Numbered from the stretch's first letter, positions 10,649 to 24,600 are shown. The stretch: DNA of 64,000 bases from Sphaerolaimus hirsutus (GCA_964036195.1 OZ038453.1:12561206-12625205), one strand, 5' to 3'. Translations and numbers: made by a program. Notes: generated from the letters alone by a model not told the origin.

Positions 10649-11441
10649 CAGAGTTGTTAAAATACCGGTATTTTTGGAAAGTGTAAGTGTAAGTGTAAAT
10701 ACACTTTCCAAATTTTGAGTATGGATACTAAAAGTGTAAGGTATTTTAAAAATACCTAGGAAAGTGTAAAAAAAGTGTAAGTGTAAAAATTTTTTTTAGA
10801 CAGAGCTCTCACTGTTGAGCATTAGAAAACACCACTGTTTTCACCTTTAGATCAATTTATTTGTCATTTTCATGCATTATTTCACATTTTACTGCATTTT
10901 ATGAAATATTTCAGACTGTAACAAATACTGTAGTGGTATGAAGTTCCCTAATAATGGGACTTTTTCAGTGTTGATATTTGACTGATTAAGCAATGCGATA
11001 CACACTGTTTAAATGCAAGAATAGACATGCAGCAAATGTCAATGCAAAAGCCAGTTGACTTTGTGTCCAGCTGGTGAATTTCCATTGATCTTGTCCTTTT
11101 TACAAAAGTATGATGAAACTGTAGAATACCATGAGTACTGATCAAAGGTTGGAGATCAAAGGCTAGTTTGTACCTTTTCCATATTTTCTACATTCAATGC
11201 ATAACTGCATGTGTGCACTGTGCAGTTATTTTTTGTACATGACCCTATTTTATGCTTTCTCAAAAGCATAAAACAGGGCCATCTGAAAGAAAAAAATACA
11301 CTTTCTGTACCTGGGTATTTTGCTGAGGAAAGTGTAAAAAAAGTGTATGGGTATTTTATGAAAGTGTAAGTGTAAGTGTAAATATAAATACCCATTTACC
11401 CGGGTATTTCAGGTAAGTGTAAACACACTTTCGCAACTCTG
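10649..11441. mobile_element. hAT-type MITE, CAGAGTTG ends, TSD AAATACAC
   Basis: The ends CAGAGTTGTTAAAATACC and CTTTCGCAACTCTG are flanked by AAATACAC at 10641-10648 and 11442-11449. Both subtermini are arrays of AAGTGTAA. The middle is the same sequence as the element at 28998-30701 in opposite orientation, but without the mariner-like insertion found there. Its target is a CCTCGAAATACCCC-type MITE. Confidence 0.9.
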
Positions 11442-11558
11442 AAATACACCCCTCAAAATATCTCAGTTACGAAAAAAATTTTTTGGGACATATCACACAA
11501 TTACTAGCACTATCTAATTCTAAAATTTCAATGCTGTAGCTTTGTCTATTTTGATGTA

Positions 11559-11881
11559 CCGTATTTGCTTGAATAGCATAATTCCCCCTCGAATAATTCC
11601 CCCCTGTAATATGAGTGAGGAAATAATAATTCCCCCCTTGAATAATCCCCCCCCCCCCTTAAGAGATTTGCTCAATTTATTGTGCCCAATTTGAACAAAA
11701 ATGGCACGTTTTTGTGTGAATAAAGCATATTTCATCAAATTAGTTGATAGAAACATGGTTGAAATTGTCGACAAAATAATAGTTCCCCCTTGAATAATTC
11801 CCCCCCCCCTCGATTAGTTCCCCCCTCAAAAAAATTTTGACGAAATAATAATCCCCCAGGGGGATTATCAAGCAAATACGG
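11559..11881. mobile_element. TA-flanked CCGTATT-type MITE, complete
   Basis: The ends CCGTATTTGCTTGAAT and CAAGCAAATACGG are each bordered by TA. The interior repeats AATAATTCCCCCCT and includes AATTTGAACAAAAATGG. No coding potential. Confidence 0.8.
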
Positions 11882-11941
11882 TACTCAGTTTTACGAAATA
11901 ATTTTACGCATCATTTCACGCCAAACGCCGCTGAGCATTAG

Positions 11942-12442
11942 CACAGTTGTACAAACGTTGTTACGTTTACTTGAAAAATACGCGTAAACGCGTACTGCGT
12001 AAATACGTTTACGTTTCCTCCCGAAAAAAATACCGGTACTCACTTACTCGCATACTTTTTGAAAGTACGCGAGTACAGAAAACGCACTTTAAGGGGGGAA
12101 AAATGTCATTTTGCCAGACGATTTTTCTAAGAAACACTGATCAGGAGAGAAAAACACATCATTGATGTATTTCAGACTCAAAAGTGAAAAAACCCTCATT
12201 TTAACGTTATTTTTGCGTGAAAAATACTCACTTTTCACGCAAATATACCCATTTTTATGTTTTATCTGGAGAAAATACTCGTTTTTACATTTACTCTGGA
12301 AAAAAGTATTTTACACACGTTTTACGCAGTGTAAAAATAAAAATAAAATACTTTACGTTTTCTGAACTCAGCTGTTAGTAAAACAAAAATACTTTACGTT
12401 TACGTTTACTTTGAGAAAAATACAGTACTTTTAACAACTCTG
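11942..12442. mobile_element. hAT-type MITE, ACGTAAA-iterated
   Basis: Begins CACAGTTGTAC and ends TTTTAACAACTCTG. The flanks AGCATTAG and AGCTGTAG match at 6 of 8 positions, a decayed duplication. The interior is built from TTTACGTTT, GTACGCGAGTAC and AAATACT units. It lies about 90 bp upstream of the fucosyltransferase start codon and so is likely in or near its promoter. Confidence 0.7.
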
Positions 12443-12532
12443 AGCTGTAGTCCCAGTATTACAGCATCACAAGTTTACTAGAAGAAGACACAATAACTGT
12501 GTTTTAGTCATTCGCAAAGTTCGCAGAATGCA

Positions 12533-12673
12533 ATGCAAGTTATACTAAAGTGTTTTTTGACATCTCTGATAGTTGGCGCATTGACATTTATTTCGGTCAG
12601 CTTTACTGTGGAGAAAACAGATTTTTTAATCGTGGGAAAATTGAGGGATTATAGACTGAACATTTTAGCTAAG
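12533..12673 (+). CDS. Fucosyltransferase exon 1: start codon and membrane anchor
   Basis: Encodes 47 residues beginning MQVILLKCFLTSLIVGALTF, a short N-terminal tail and a hydrophobic anchor. Donor AAG/GTTAAA, phase 0. Another ATG at 12528 is out of frame and closes after six codons (TAA at 12546-12548), overlapping the chosen start. I chose 12533 because only this frame is open through the anchor and into exon 2. Confidence 0.8.
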
Positions 12674-15600
12674 GTTAAATTGATAATTTGATGTTGTTGT
12701 TAAATTTGTCGTTATTCTGTCGTTTTTTGTTTTCGTTTTCAGTGGTATGAGGCGAATTGGACAGCGATCTTTGTGCCAGACGATATCTTGCAAAATAAAC
12801 ATCCAAGTACAAAATCAACACTGAAACAACAAACCTCAGTGACAGTAAAACACGCTACAAACCAAGGAAGCAAAAGTAGGAAATTTTGGCAGCCATCCAA
12901 CAGAAAATTGTCCAGTTTAAGCGCAATAAAGCCAGTAACAGTAAATCCGCATAACAGAACGAACAAAGTGACGATATTGGATTGGGCGAAATTTTTTGGC
13001 AGGTGATTATTTGCATAAGTCGCATAAGCTGGGGCCAGTTTCGCAAGTGGAGAAGTAAAAATCAGTTGAGAAGTGAGAAGTGAGAAGTGAAATGAGAAGT
13101 GCGAAGTGCGATGGCGAGTGAAAAGTAACGAGCTAACCAAAATGAGAAGTGAAACGGGAAGAAAAATAAGAAGTGAGGAACGAAATGGCAAGTAAAAGCG
13201 GAGAAAAATGTGATGTGAGACAGTAAATGTAAAGTTTAAAGTGAAGTAAACTTTTTACTTCTCATTTCGCTTCTCACTTCACATTTTACTCTACTTTTTA
13301 CTTTTTTACTTCCCATTTCACTTCTCGTTTCACTTCTTATTTTACTCCGTTTTCAACTTTTTAATTCTCTCTATTTTACTAATTTTATTTCTCAACTCGC
13401 GGAACTGGCTCCTTGTTCTCAGTTTCCATATTGACTAGAATCATTTCGGGCATCAAGCAAGGTCCTAAATAACAAAATCCACATAAAATAACCTTCCAGC
13501 CCACTGCCACTCAAAGACTACAACATCCTGGCGCCCAAAATATGTCCATGGAACTTGGCCTTGTGCCAATTCACCGCGAACAGATCAAAAGTACACAGTG
13601 CAGACATGCTGGTGTTTCATTACCCGAATTTCCGATGGCTTGATCAGCCAAGTCCGGAATTTAGAAAGCCGGAGCAGATTTTTGTCTTTTTCAGTATGGA
13701 GAGCCCATTTTTTGGAGGCAATATCAAGGTGAAATTACTTTCATTTTGAAAAATCTAAATTTGAAAAATTTTATATAGACGTGACGAAGCCTATCTGAAA
13801 TACGTATTCAGTGCTCTAGTACTGACTGAAAACTTACGTAAAAGCGAGTACAGGTGATTTTTCAGAGGAAAGAAAACTTATTTAGGTAAGCTGCGTTTAC
13901 ACTCCAATTTACGGTTTACGGTTTTCGATCCAAAAAAGCGAACCGACAAGTGAAATATTTTTGAAATGCTTATAACTCTGGAGTCTAGAACGACACGGAC
14001 GATTTATCTGCAAATTGGCATGTGAGTGCAGTTAACTAGTGAGTATAGTTCACTGCATTTTCTTGCAGATATGGAACTTTATTCCAAAATTATGGAACTT
14101 TTTCACTTTTCAAAATTGTCGGCACAAGTCGCAGTGTAAACGCAGCTTTACGCGATATGCGTATTCTTCCAGTAAACAACCATGTTTTTGCACCCAGTGC
14201 AAATTGAGCCAATCTTCCATCAAATTTCCAGTTGCTACGCGAGCACAAGAACTTTTTCAATTGGACACTGACCTACCGCCGCGACAGTGACGTTTTTCTG
14301 CCATACATCCAGTTTTTACCCCTGCAAAATGACACTAGAGTTGTGCAATTCGATGACAACCGAATGGCGGACATTGTGGCGAGAAAATATAAAGCGGTGG
14401 CTTGGTTTGTGAGCAATTGCAATTCGCACAGTGACAGATTCAAATATGCAAACGAGTTGGCCAAGTCGGTTCCTTTTTGAAGTCTTGGGCCGAAAAATTT
14501 TTGGGTCAGAAAAGCAGTTTTTGGGTCAGTTTTTGGGTAACCCCCCCCATATAAATCTCCCAGAGTTTTTCAATGCTAATCACAAATTAAAAGTGATGTA
14601 AATTTTGTAGATATGCAGCATTCCAATATTCATTTGCGAGTCCAGAATTGTTCAAATCAGGCCTTGATTCAAATACAAGTTCAATTGAGTTGACCTCGAA
14701 TATTCGTGAATTCGAAAGTCGTCAACTCCAAAAAGTAAACAGTGATTTCACCTTCGAACTGGAAACAATAGCGCAGACACATCCAAGTAGACATTTTCGG
14801 CCAGTGCGGATCTCTGAGCTGCGATCAAAGAAAGGGATATCTATGTGGCAGTATGCTTAAACGCGTTTATTTCTTTTATCTGGCCTTTGAAAACAGCATT
14901 TGCAAGGACTACGTCACTGAAAAGTTTGAAAAAATTGATAATTTTGTGGTGCCTATCGTGCTCAAGGGTCAGTTAAATTGCTAAGATTGCCCGATCCCAT
15001 AGATTTGATTGCACGCATTTTTCACCTGGGAGCAGTCCCAGCCCCTGTAAAGTGTAAAAGTGTCAAACGTCACGTAAATAAAATGTCAATCAAAATGAAA
15101 AACGAAAAGATTTTATCACTGTACTTTGGATTACAACTGACACTTTATTTTACATTTGTCGTGCGAATTAACCCTTTGCATGACATTTTACATGGCGCTG
15201 CGCACACTAGTTTACTAACGGTAAACTAAGAACTGAGAAAACTCATTTTTCAACTTCTGAGTGCATCTGAGTTCACCGGAATGTGCCATTTTTAATCTTC
15301 GTCAACTGAATAATAATAATAATAATAAAGTTTACTCGGCTCGGACCACTAGGGTCTAATGCAAGTAAATAAAACAACACACATTGAACATCCATCGATT
15401 ACTCCTAAATTGCGGCCTTAACAGGTGAGTTTTGACCGATGCACAAACATATTTATACCTAGTTCAAGGCGGTGTTTAAGTTGACTTGAAAATGGTGGAG
15501 AAGAAAGAAGATAACTGTTGATGTCTAGAATCATTCTAAGTAAAAGAAAGGAACGCGGCAAACAACATTGCCAGTAGCACCGGAATAAACACTCTAGAAC

Positions 15601-18600
15601 CCCACGACCCGGGTTTGAACTGCTCAAAAAAAGCGATGAGCACATAACGGTTGCATGTTAAAAGAAAAAAGAGAGATACATTCACAGAGATGAATCATAC
15701 ACTCAAATTGAACATTGTCATTATATTCCTGGACATTTGTTGATTCTGTTTCCAAAAATCTTTCTGCCTTTTCCAAAATTTTGTATCATTGAAATGTCCA
15801 TAGAAAAGAAGTGTCCATTGTGTCGCAAAACATGTATCCTCCGAATTGTATCTACAACATATTGCTACATCTTTGTACATTTTCCATGGTGGCTGAGACC
15901 TGCTGGTTTATCCTCATTAGTGTGGTGTCCTGCTCGCGGACAATAAACCGTTGCAGCATTCTGCCTCCCCAGTGAGGACACCAGACAGTATCTCCAAATA
16001 TTCCGATGCTTGGATACGCATTTTGTGGCACACTGCGGCATCAAACACTCTACTAGGGATCTGTCTCTCAATATTATGGGGGTTTTGTCGTGAATTCACA
16101 GCCACCGCTGCCTCGGGTGTGTAGAGCACCTCTCCACACCGTCGACTGCAGCAGTCTTCACTAAGCGACCTCACCCAAGCTTTGCGCCAGAGTGTCACCG
16201 TCGGATGTTGGCACTGTCTCAAATAATGGGACAGCGTCATCCAAAATGACCACCCTAGCACTTCGCATAATGGACAGTTAATCCATTGCCTAGTTTTGTT
16301 GTGCCTATAGCGTATTTGTTGTATTTTCGGAAGCCACCCATGTCTCCCCGCGAACCAAACGTGTTCATTTGTTTGCAGTGTTTCTGGTATTAGTGGTGTT
16401 ATCTCATCTAAAACTTGATTTTCTTTTTGCACACTTCGTTGTCCTGTTGTCCTAGATTTCAGCCCAACCTCCCACCCGTAATGTTTGCATGCAGTTAGTA
16501 TTTCTTTTTTGTGACAGATTTGTGTGTTTTCTAAACCTACTTCTCTCTTTGCCCCCATTGCACGGCCCCGTGGTGAGTTTTTCCTCATTGTTCCCGCGTT
16601 CCCCCTTTGACTTTGGACACCCCATATTCTTGTCGCTAGTTTAGTTGTCTCCGAAGCTTTGTTTGATTCCAGGTAATCATTATATCTGATCACGTTGTAC
16701 TTGTACCAGCACTCCATCGTTCTGATGTCCCAATCCATCCCTAACAATTTATTTGAGATATTTCTCCCCACCCCGCCCAGTTGTCGGTACAGCCCTAGTT
16801 GTAAGGCTGTCATTTGTTTCAGCTACGTTTTTGATATTCCCGTTATCTCACTGCCGTACATAACAGTACTTGCCACATATGCCCCCCAGAGCATGTTCAA
16901 TGCCCAAATTTGCCGTCTGCTGTGTTTTCCAACTTCCTTAGCCAGGAACCTACCTTTTGTGAGCTTGTCCATGTAGCCGGTTTTTTGTGCCTGAAACGGA
17001 TCTTGACTGCTACTCAACTTTATCCCCAAATATTTTGTTTCGTCACATTCTTTGATTATTTGTCGGTTCCCATCTTGGCCTATCCCCAACTCCCAGCTCC
17101 TATATGGATCTGCTTTTCGTCTGAAGTGCATCACCATGCTTTTCTGTTCGCTTATCCCTACCCCCCACTCATAACTCCAATCCGTGAATGTGTCCATTAC
17201 GCGTTGCAGATCCTGATCGGTGTTTGCCATAAGTATGACGTCATCTACAAAGAAGCCTGCTGGTATTTTCCTCTCCCCTAATTTTGCTCCTATCCCTAGT
17301 CGTTCCAGTTTGGTCCGTAAGTCTGCCATGTACAAGACATATAGCGTCGGGCTGAGGCAGCACCCCTGGCGTACCCCCAGTGGATAGTCTAAGTTTTCTG
17401 TGCTAACATCATTGTACTGCAAATAGCATTGCTGACCAGTGTACGTGCCTTTTATAGCCGTACATAGCTTCTCGCCGTACCCATAGTCCCTCAGTTTGAC
17501 CCACAAGCGATCTCTGTTCACCCTATCGAAGGCTTTCACTGCATCCACGAAACAGGCTGAAAGTTTGTTTGTCTCTGCTAGGCATCCCTGTATAATCACG
17601 TGGTTGTCCGTTGTTCTTCTATTCGCTCTAAATCCAGCCTGCATATCACCAAATGCATTGCTTACTTCAAATGCGTTCATCAGCCGCTTGTTCAGGATTG
17701 AGCAATATAGCTTGAGTATATTGCATTGAATTCCCACCGTTCGATAGTTGTTCACATCCGACTTTGATCCTTTTTTGTGCAGCAGGACAAGTTTGCATGT
17801 TTTCGCTTTGTTTGGGATAGGCTCCTGACCATTGAACCACCGGTTCATTTGATTTGTCAGGGCTGCCAGTAGATGTATCCCTGGCATTCTTATCATCTCA
17901 TGAGATATCCCTGTTGTGCCTGCTGACTTCCCCAGCTTCAACTTTCTGCACGCCTCCAATGTCTCAGCCTGCGATATTTCCATGTCCATCTGTTCCGACA
18001 GATCTCTATCTATCACGCCTTTCATCCCGTCATCTGTGTCAAAGTGGGGTTTTTCCATATTTGGAGATTGTATTCGGTGCCAGAATGCCACTAACACTTG
18101 TTTCAATTCCTCGTCATCCTTGCACACCTTTGACCCGTTCTTGAGCATCGGATATTTTACATCCGAATCACGTAGCTTTGCTGCCAGCTTATACAGATTT
18201 GTGTTTTCAATTCCGTATTTTAGCTCGTTCTCTAATACCCTGTCCTTTAATTCTTCTTTTGCAGATCTTTCGATCTGTCTGATATTCTGCAATCCAGCTT
18301 TCCGTGAGCTTCTATACTCCGTCAGCCCTATTCTCCCCTCGTGCAGCGCTCTGCGTTTTCTGGCTAAAATCCGTTTTGTTTCTCTTATCTGTTTGGTGTG
18401 TTTCGACTCTTTCTTTTTTCCTTGCCTCACTCTGAACCACTGCTCTGCCCATTGCTGTAAAAAATCAAGCAGGGCAGAGTAGCTCTGCGGAGCACTTTTT
18501 AATTCCAGGATCTTTTCAATTTCAGATAGAAATTTTGTCGATTTATCTTTTCCTCTGACAGACCACCTTGGTGATTGCCTTTGATTCTCCCTTAACTCCC

Positions 18601-21600
18601 CACCATTTGATTCTATCCTGATGTCAATGTCCAGTGCACTATGATCCGATATCAGTGGGCTTTTCCCATGACCAAGGTTTTTCATATCCGCAGAAACTGT
18701 CGTCGCCTGATTATCAATCATGCAGTAGTCGATCCTTGTTTTTGTCCTGCCCGACTCGAAGGTCCACCATTGTCCGTTAGCATCATCTAGCACCGACATG
18801 TCTGTAACATCCAGCCATCCTTTTACTAACCTCCCCGTGCTGTTAACAGTCTCATTACACCTACCTCGTCCTAGTAGTTCTGGCCCTAGCGACGCATTGA
18901 AGTCACCAACAACAATGGTATCCCTACCCGAGCTTCGATTGCCTATTATCTGCTCTGATGTCGCATCCAGGATCTTGGCATTTGATTCCTTTTGGTTTTT
19001 GTCTCTTTGAATCCTTCCTTGATCAAGTAAATACAGTGCTACAATATCCACCTTCCCAGCTAGCGTTGATATTGTCATTGAGACTGTATTACTCTCTAAC
19101 ACCCCCTCAGTGATGGATCCCTGCATATATGCCGAGATAGATCTCTTTATGTATACAAGGAAACCTCCGTTATTGTGTTCGGGCTTAGGTATGAGTGTTA
19201 GATCATACCCAGGCATATCCGTTGTATCAAGTCGTGTTCTTACATTAGCTTCTCCCAAGATGACAACATCATAGCATTCACTTCTCAGCATTTCTTTTAT
19301 TTGTTCATGCTTATTTCTCGCTGATCTCACATTTTGATAGAGTAGCCTTATTTGATTTCCCCAGGTCACCCCTTTTTTGTTTTTTTGTTCTTTGTTATCA
19401 TTACCTAATTTCATGTCCGGTTTCTTTTTCTTCAGAATTCCCGTTATCCTGCCTATTGCCCTTTGTTTTTTAGTTCTCGGACCACGAGCAGCAGTGTCCT
19501 CACCTGTTTGCATTGCTACCGTGTCTGTGCTATGTGTTGTGGGTTGGTGTGACTCGTCAACATTGTTGGTCTTAGCAGATGGTTTTTTTTGGGACCTACC
19601 ACGTTGTGTGTAAAGTGCCCTTTTCCATTTCACCCATAGTATTGAGAGACATACCCCTACCCTTTCTATAATATCACAAACGCCAGATGAGAACTGCCGC
19701 TGCACTTTTGTCAACCGCCTACACCATGTCGCAAGCGCCTCTGCACTCCGCCCGATAGCAACTCTGCACAGTGATATTACGTTGTAATTACCCCGTATCA
19801 GATATCCCATTTTAAGCCATCCCCTTTCCGTTCCGAGATTTTTTGATGAAGTTGATAGATGCGATTGTAAAATCCAGAATTCCCAAATTGCAAGCAGTCC
19901 TAGCAACATATCAATGCTGCTGACGCGGGGAACTAGCGCCGAAAGTCGCCGTATGGGCGGCCGCGCCCGCCGCCCACGCCTCGATATCGGGAAAATTCTC
20001 CGCGTCCGTATGCACCTTGACCCCATCCCTGCTGATTCCCGCCACCATAACTTGTGCAGCAGCAGCAAACATATGCAGCAGCAAAGCTTGGTCACGCACC
20101 GAGTCGTAGCTTTCCAAGCTACTGTCCATCCACTGCCTGCGGTTCGCGTTTTTAGCGCATATTTATACCTGTACAACGGATGCGCAACTTTCGTGGACTT
20201 ACTCACCGCGTTTTTCATCGCGTCGCCGCATGTTTCCCCGCTGCGATCAGCCTCCGCGCGTATCCAAACTTCCGGCCACTTTTCCGCTCGCTGTCCGATG
20301 TTTTTGAACCGCGCTGCAACAATTTTCGTTTGTTTTGGCACTTTGACAGCTGCTGGCACCGCTCCAATTGCTGGAGAGTTGCCAAGATTTGTAGGCATGC
20401 ACAAATTGTACATGCCTACAATTGTAACTATCAGAATAGTTACGTTCGTTCCCATCTTTGTTAGCTGTGACCGACCATGTCTAAAATTCAATTTTCCGCA
20501 GCTGTTTGTCCCAGCTTTGAGTTTGCAGACATCTATTTGAGCCGATTGTGTCTTTTTTGGCTTTCCGTGTGTTGTTTGAGCATTCATCAGCGGTCCGTTC
20601 TGGTAATTTAAAAACACCTTACAGACGCTGACGTTTGACCCAGTCCCCTGGGTCAAATCCCTCTATTGTCTCTGCTGTTTTTGGCACTCTTCCAGGAACA
20701 ATTAAACGTCCTGCTTAGAGTGTTAAACAGCCTTCAGCTCGCTTTCCGCCTCCTCGGCACTTGCTTCTGTGCAGCCCCTAAAATGGGGATGTGCACAGAC
20801 CGCAAGCGAAGCCTAATTCGACCGCAATCCGACACTTTCGCTCCTTGGGGGAAACTCACCTTTTTCCGTTTTTTTAGTTGAATTTTTATATCAGAGCATC
20901 AAACATTTCGCGGCACCCCAAAATTCTTCAAAAATTGTTAACGCGATTCCCTGCAAACACGCAGCCAATTTTATGCGTGCGTGTTTACAACACGGGAACC
21001 GCGCTCGCCTAAAGGGTTTGCCCCCCGCGCGCAGGTGACACATGCGTTGCGCGACTGCCGCCCGGGAACTACGCACGCTAAAGCGACTCCCCCCTGCAAC
21101 AAAATTTCTCAAAAATCGCTCCAGATAGGTAGGTAGCTGAGCGATTTTGGGGGGGGCAACTGAAGTTGACGAACAGCTCATTCCGGTAAATTCAGATGCG
21201 CTCAGAAGCTGAAAAACGAGTTTACTGAATTCTTAGTTTACCGTTAGTAAACTAGTGTTAATCCAATGATGTCGCTTTTCACTTGTCCACACAATTTTAT
21301 CATTTCAGGGGAATACTTAGAAGACGACTCGATTCCGGAACATTCCTATATAGCAGCGGACGATTTCAAATCGCCAAAAGCACTGGCGGAACATTTGAAA
21401 AGTTTAATGGATAATAAAAGTGCATATTTGGAGTATTTCTCTTGGAGAAGACAATACAAGTTGGACCCTTACGTTATAGAAAGGGTAAGCTGAAGATTCG
21501 TGAAATGTTTGTTAAATTAGTTTGAGTAGCTAAATGTCCTGGGGCCAGTTCCGCAAGTGGACAAGTTAAGAGTTTAAAGTTGAGAGTTGAGTAAAATGAC

Positions 21601-24600
21601 AAATGGAGAGTTAAGAGTACCTAAAGTTAAAGTTTAAGAGAAAAGTTAAAGTTTGAGAGTTGAGTTAAAAGTTGAGTTAAATGTTGAGAGTTGAGTTAAA
21701 GGTTGAGTTAAATGTTAAGAGTTGAGTTAAAGGTTAAAAGGTGAGTTAAAAGTTGATTGAAAAGACAAATGGAGGAAAAATGTAACAAAAAATTAAAAAA
21801 TCAAAAAAATGAATTCAGATCTTGAGAGCGTTGTTTCCAAGGTGATTCCGACGCGGAGGAATTTCAGCGCAGGCACCGATTTACCAGCTGCATCGCAATT
21901 TCGGAACCGAAAATGAGGGCCTATTCAAAAAACGCTTCCGTCTAAATCCAACACAAGTGAACAGTGAACGCCATTTTGCAACACTGTTCCGCGATTTTTT
22001 TTATTTTTTAGCGATATTTTTTTTGGATACGTTATTTTCGAATGTCGTGCATTCAACATTGGTACCATGCCGGCGAACAGGGGTATCGATACCACTTTCA
22101 CATTTTTATTTAGTTTTTTTATTTTACCACCATTTTCCACTTGTCTCTCAACTCTCAACTCTTAACTCAACTCTTAACTCTTAACTCAACTTTTAACCTT
22201 TAACTCAACTCTTAACATTTAACTCAACTTATCACTCAACTCTTAAATTTTAACTTTTCTCTTAAACTTTAACTTTTCTCTTAAACTTTAACTTTACTCT
22301 TAACTCGCCATTTGTCATTTTACTCAACTCTTAACTTTTAACTCTTAACTTGTCCACTTGCGGACCCGGCACCTGAATTCTATTGCACTGGCCCGACTAT
22401 TTTTTTATGAACAAACGATCACAGAAATAAGGCTCTGGTGATCTGCCGGGATCTGCGGTGAAGTGTCTTCACGCAGACACTTCACTTCGGCACTTCAACG
22501 CACTTCACGAATTTCTAATCCTTTTAACGTAAACAATTTACCGTATTTCCTCGAAATACCCCCCGGGGGGTGATTGTTTCACAGTGGTCCCGAGAGGGGG
22601 GGGGCTAAACGAGGGGGGTATTTCGAGGGGGGTTATTATTTCGCCAGAAATTTTTTCAAATCCTAGTACAAAATCGTCATTTGTGATGTATTTACACTGG
22701 GGTAGAAAAATGCATCAATAACTGAATGTAATTGAGGCGTCCAATTCTAAAAGTCGATTAGTCCAAAATATGAAAATTTCTAGTTAGGCCCGGAAACGTC
22801 ATCTGGGGCTACTTCTGCACATCTTTCATCATTTTCCATAAATTTTTTGACCTCACATTTTGGGGAAAAATGCAAAAAGTTTGGGCAAGAAGTCAACAAG
22901 TCCACTTAGTTTTGGGCTAAAAGGCGACAAGTCCATCCCCCGCTTCCTTTTTTTATGGGAAAAAAACGCAAGAAATGTGATAAGTCCACTATGGAAACCG
23001 ATTTCCAAAAGGCGACAAGTCCAACTTTTTCCCATAAGGCAGCCTCGGCTTCCCCGGGAACAAAAATGTTCTCGTGTGCAAGAAGGCGACAAGTCCATTT
23101 CCCTCCCAAAAATAGTTTTTCTCTGACCGAATGGAAATTTATGGACACCCAATTTTTCACATAAGGGTTGAGAGAAGGGGCTGAAAATTTGACACTTTAT
23201 TGTTAACATATGGAACTTTATGAAAAGCATGAGAGAGCCAAATTGGACATGCACCACGGGCCTGGAATTGGATCGGAAACTTAAAATGCGATTTACTCAA
23301 AATCACATTTTGTGGACTTGTCGACTTTTAGAATTAGACGCCTCATTTATAGACTCCTGTAGACCAGAGTTGGAAAAACGTATTTACGTTTACCCGAAAT
23401 ACCCGGTTATTTGGGTATTTATACTTACGTTTACGTTTACGTTTTCCAAAAATACCATTACGTTTTGTTACGTTTTCCTGGCACAATTACCCGGGTACCA
23501 GAGAAAACGTAAAAATCCAGCTATACAAAACCAAATTTGGTCTGCCAAATTGCTCCATTACTACATTCACACATTGATTTTGTGTAAATAGTTATACCAA
23601 TTGGATGTAATGCCAATTGTGTTGTTGTTAAACTCGGCGGACTTTTTGGAAGTCATTGTTCTACGTGATTTTTGTACGAGTGTTAATACTTAAACTTGGC
23701 ACACATCCAAGTTGCTTGCGTTTCATGCAAACAAGTTTAAAGACACACGATTTCTGTTCGCGTCACCGTTCGCGTTCGCGTTCAAATTGATTTAAGCGAC
23801 CGCAAATGGCGACCCACGTACTAGTTGAAACTTGTGTGGACTTGATCGCATTCCGCGGCCGTTTTCGGTGACGCGAACAGAAATCGTGCGTCTTTAATCT
23901 TTTTGGTATCAAACGCAAGGAATTTGGACGTGTGCCAAATTCATGCATACGTACTTTTTCGGAGGAATATGTCGGGGCTGCGACGATAAGATCCGACTTA
24001 AGGCCTTACAATCCGACTCTCTATAACGATATGCCTATCAAATTCATATCGTTGTCATATAAAAGTCGGATTGAAAAAAATGAACTTGAATGGACACATT
24101 CCATTCGGTTCACGATACGAATTTAAAAACATACGTCATTGGTAACCAAGGGCCGGATCACTCATTCGTTTCATGTCCGCCGAGTTTAAATTGTCTTTTT
24201 GACAGTGGAAATTTCGTGAATAAATGTGTAATCATACAATTGTAAATGTAATCAATGTGTCAATTGTGTAATGTGAACAGTGTGAAGGAATGTGTTAGCA
24301 ACAAACACAAGCAGAAAAAATGGAATGTATTTGTGTTGCGCATTACCGTAAATGCTCCATTGTGCCTACACACACTAGTTTTCACCGTGACTTCGTGTGT
24401 AATGAAATTTTTTCAAATGAAATTTGATGAACACGGTTGAATGATTTTATTTTATTTAAATTAGAAATTAAATTAATGAAAGTTAAAAATTGAAAATTTG
24501 AAAACTAAAACACATATAGCATACAAAAAGAGTAGGCTGAATGTCGCCATGTTGCCATTTCAGTTTTCACACGAGTCACGGTGAAAACTAGTGTGTGTAG

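Larger units (their letters stand above)
15192..21267. mobile_element. Foldback MITE in intron 5, split at its centre by a LINE
   Basis: CACACTAGTTTACTAACGGT (near 15203) faces its inverted partner ending at about 21260, and the arms match over about 80 bp. Taking out the LINE at 15311-21156 and one target duplication leaves an element of only about 220 bp whose two arms meet at CGTCAACTGAAGTTGACG. It belongs to the ACACACTAG group, with a distinct inner terminus (TTTACTAACGG). Confidence 0.8.

Noticed and set aside
14465-14540. Apparent frameshift or stop in the fucosyltransferase after the residues SVPF, suggesting a pseudogene
   Set aside because: A splice donor two codons earlier (CCAA/GTCGGT) joined to the acceptor at 14776 restores HIQVDIFGQCG in phase, so the stop is intronic.
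19911-20129. Second minus-strand frame overlapping the LINE polyprotein N-terminus, as a separate ORF1 gene
   Set aside because: Its composition looks plausible but it is only 72 codons and overlaps the main frame; noted in the LINE entry rather than called.
22853-23257. Frames over 80 codons on both strands
   Set aside because: They fall in the spaced-repeat TIR element; frames on both strands reflect low stop density, not genes.
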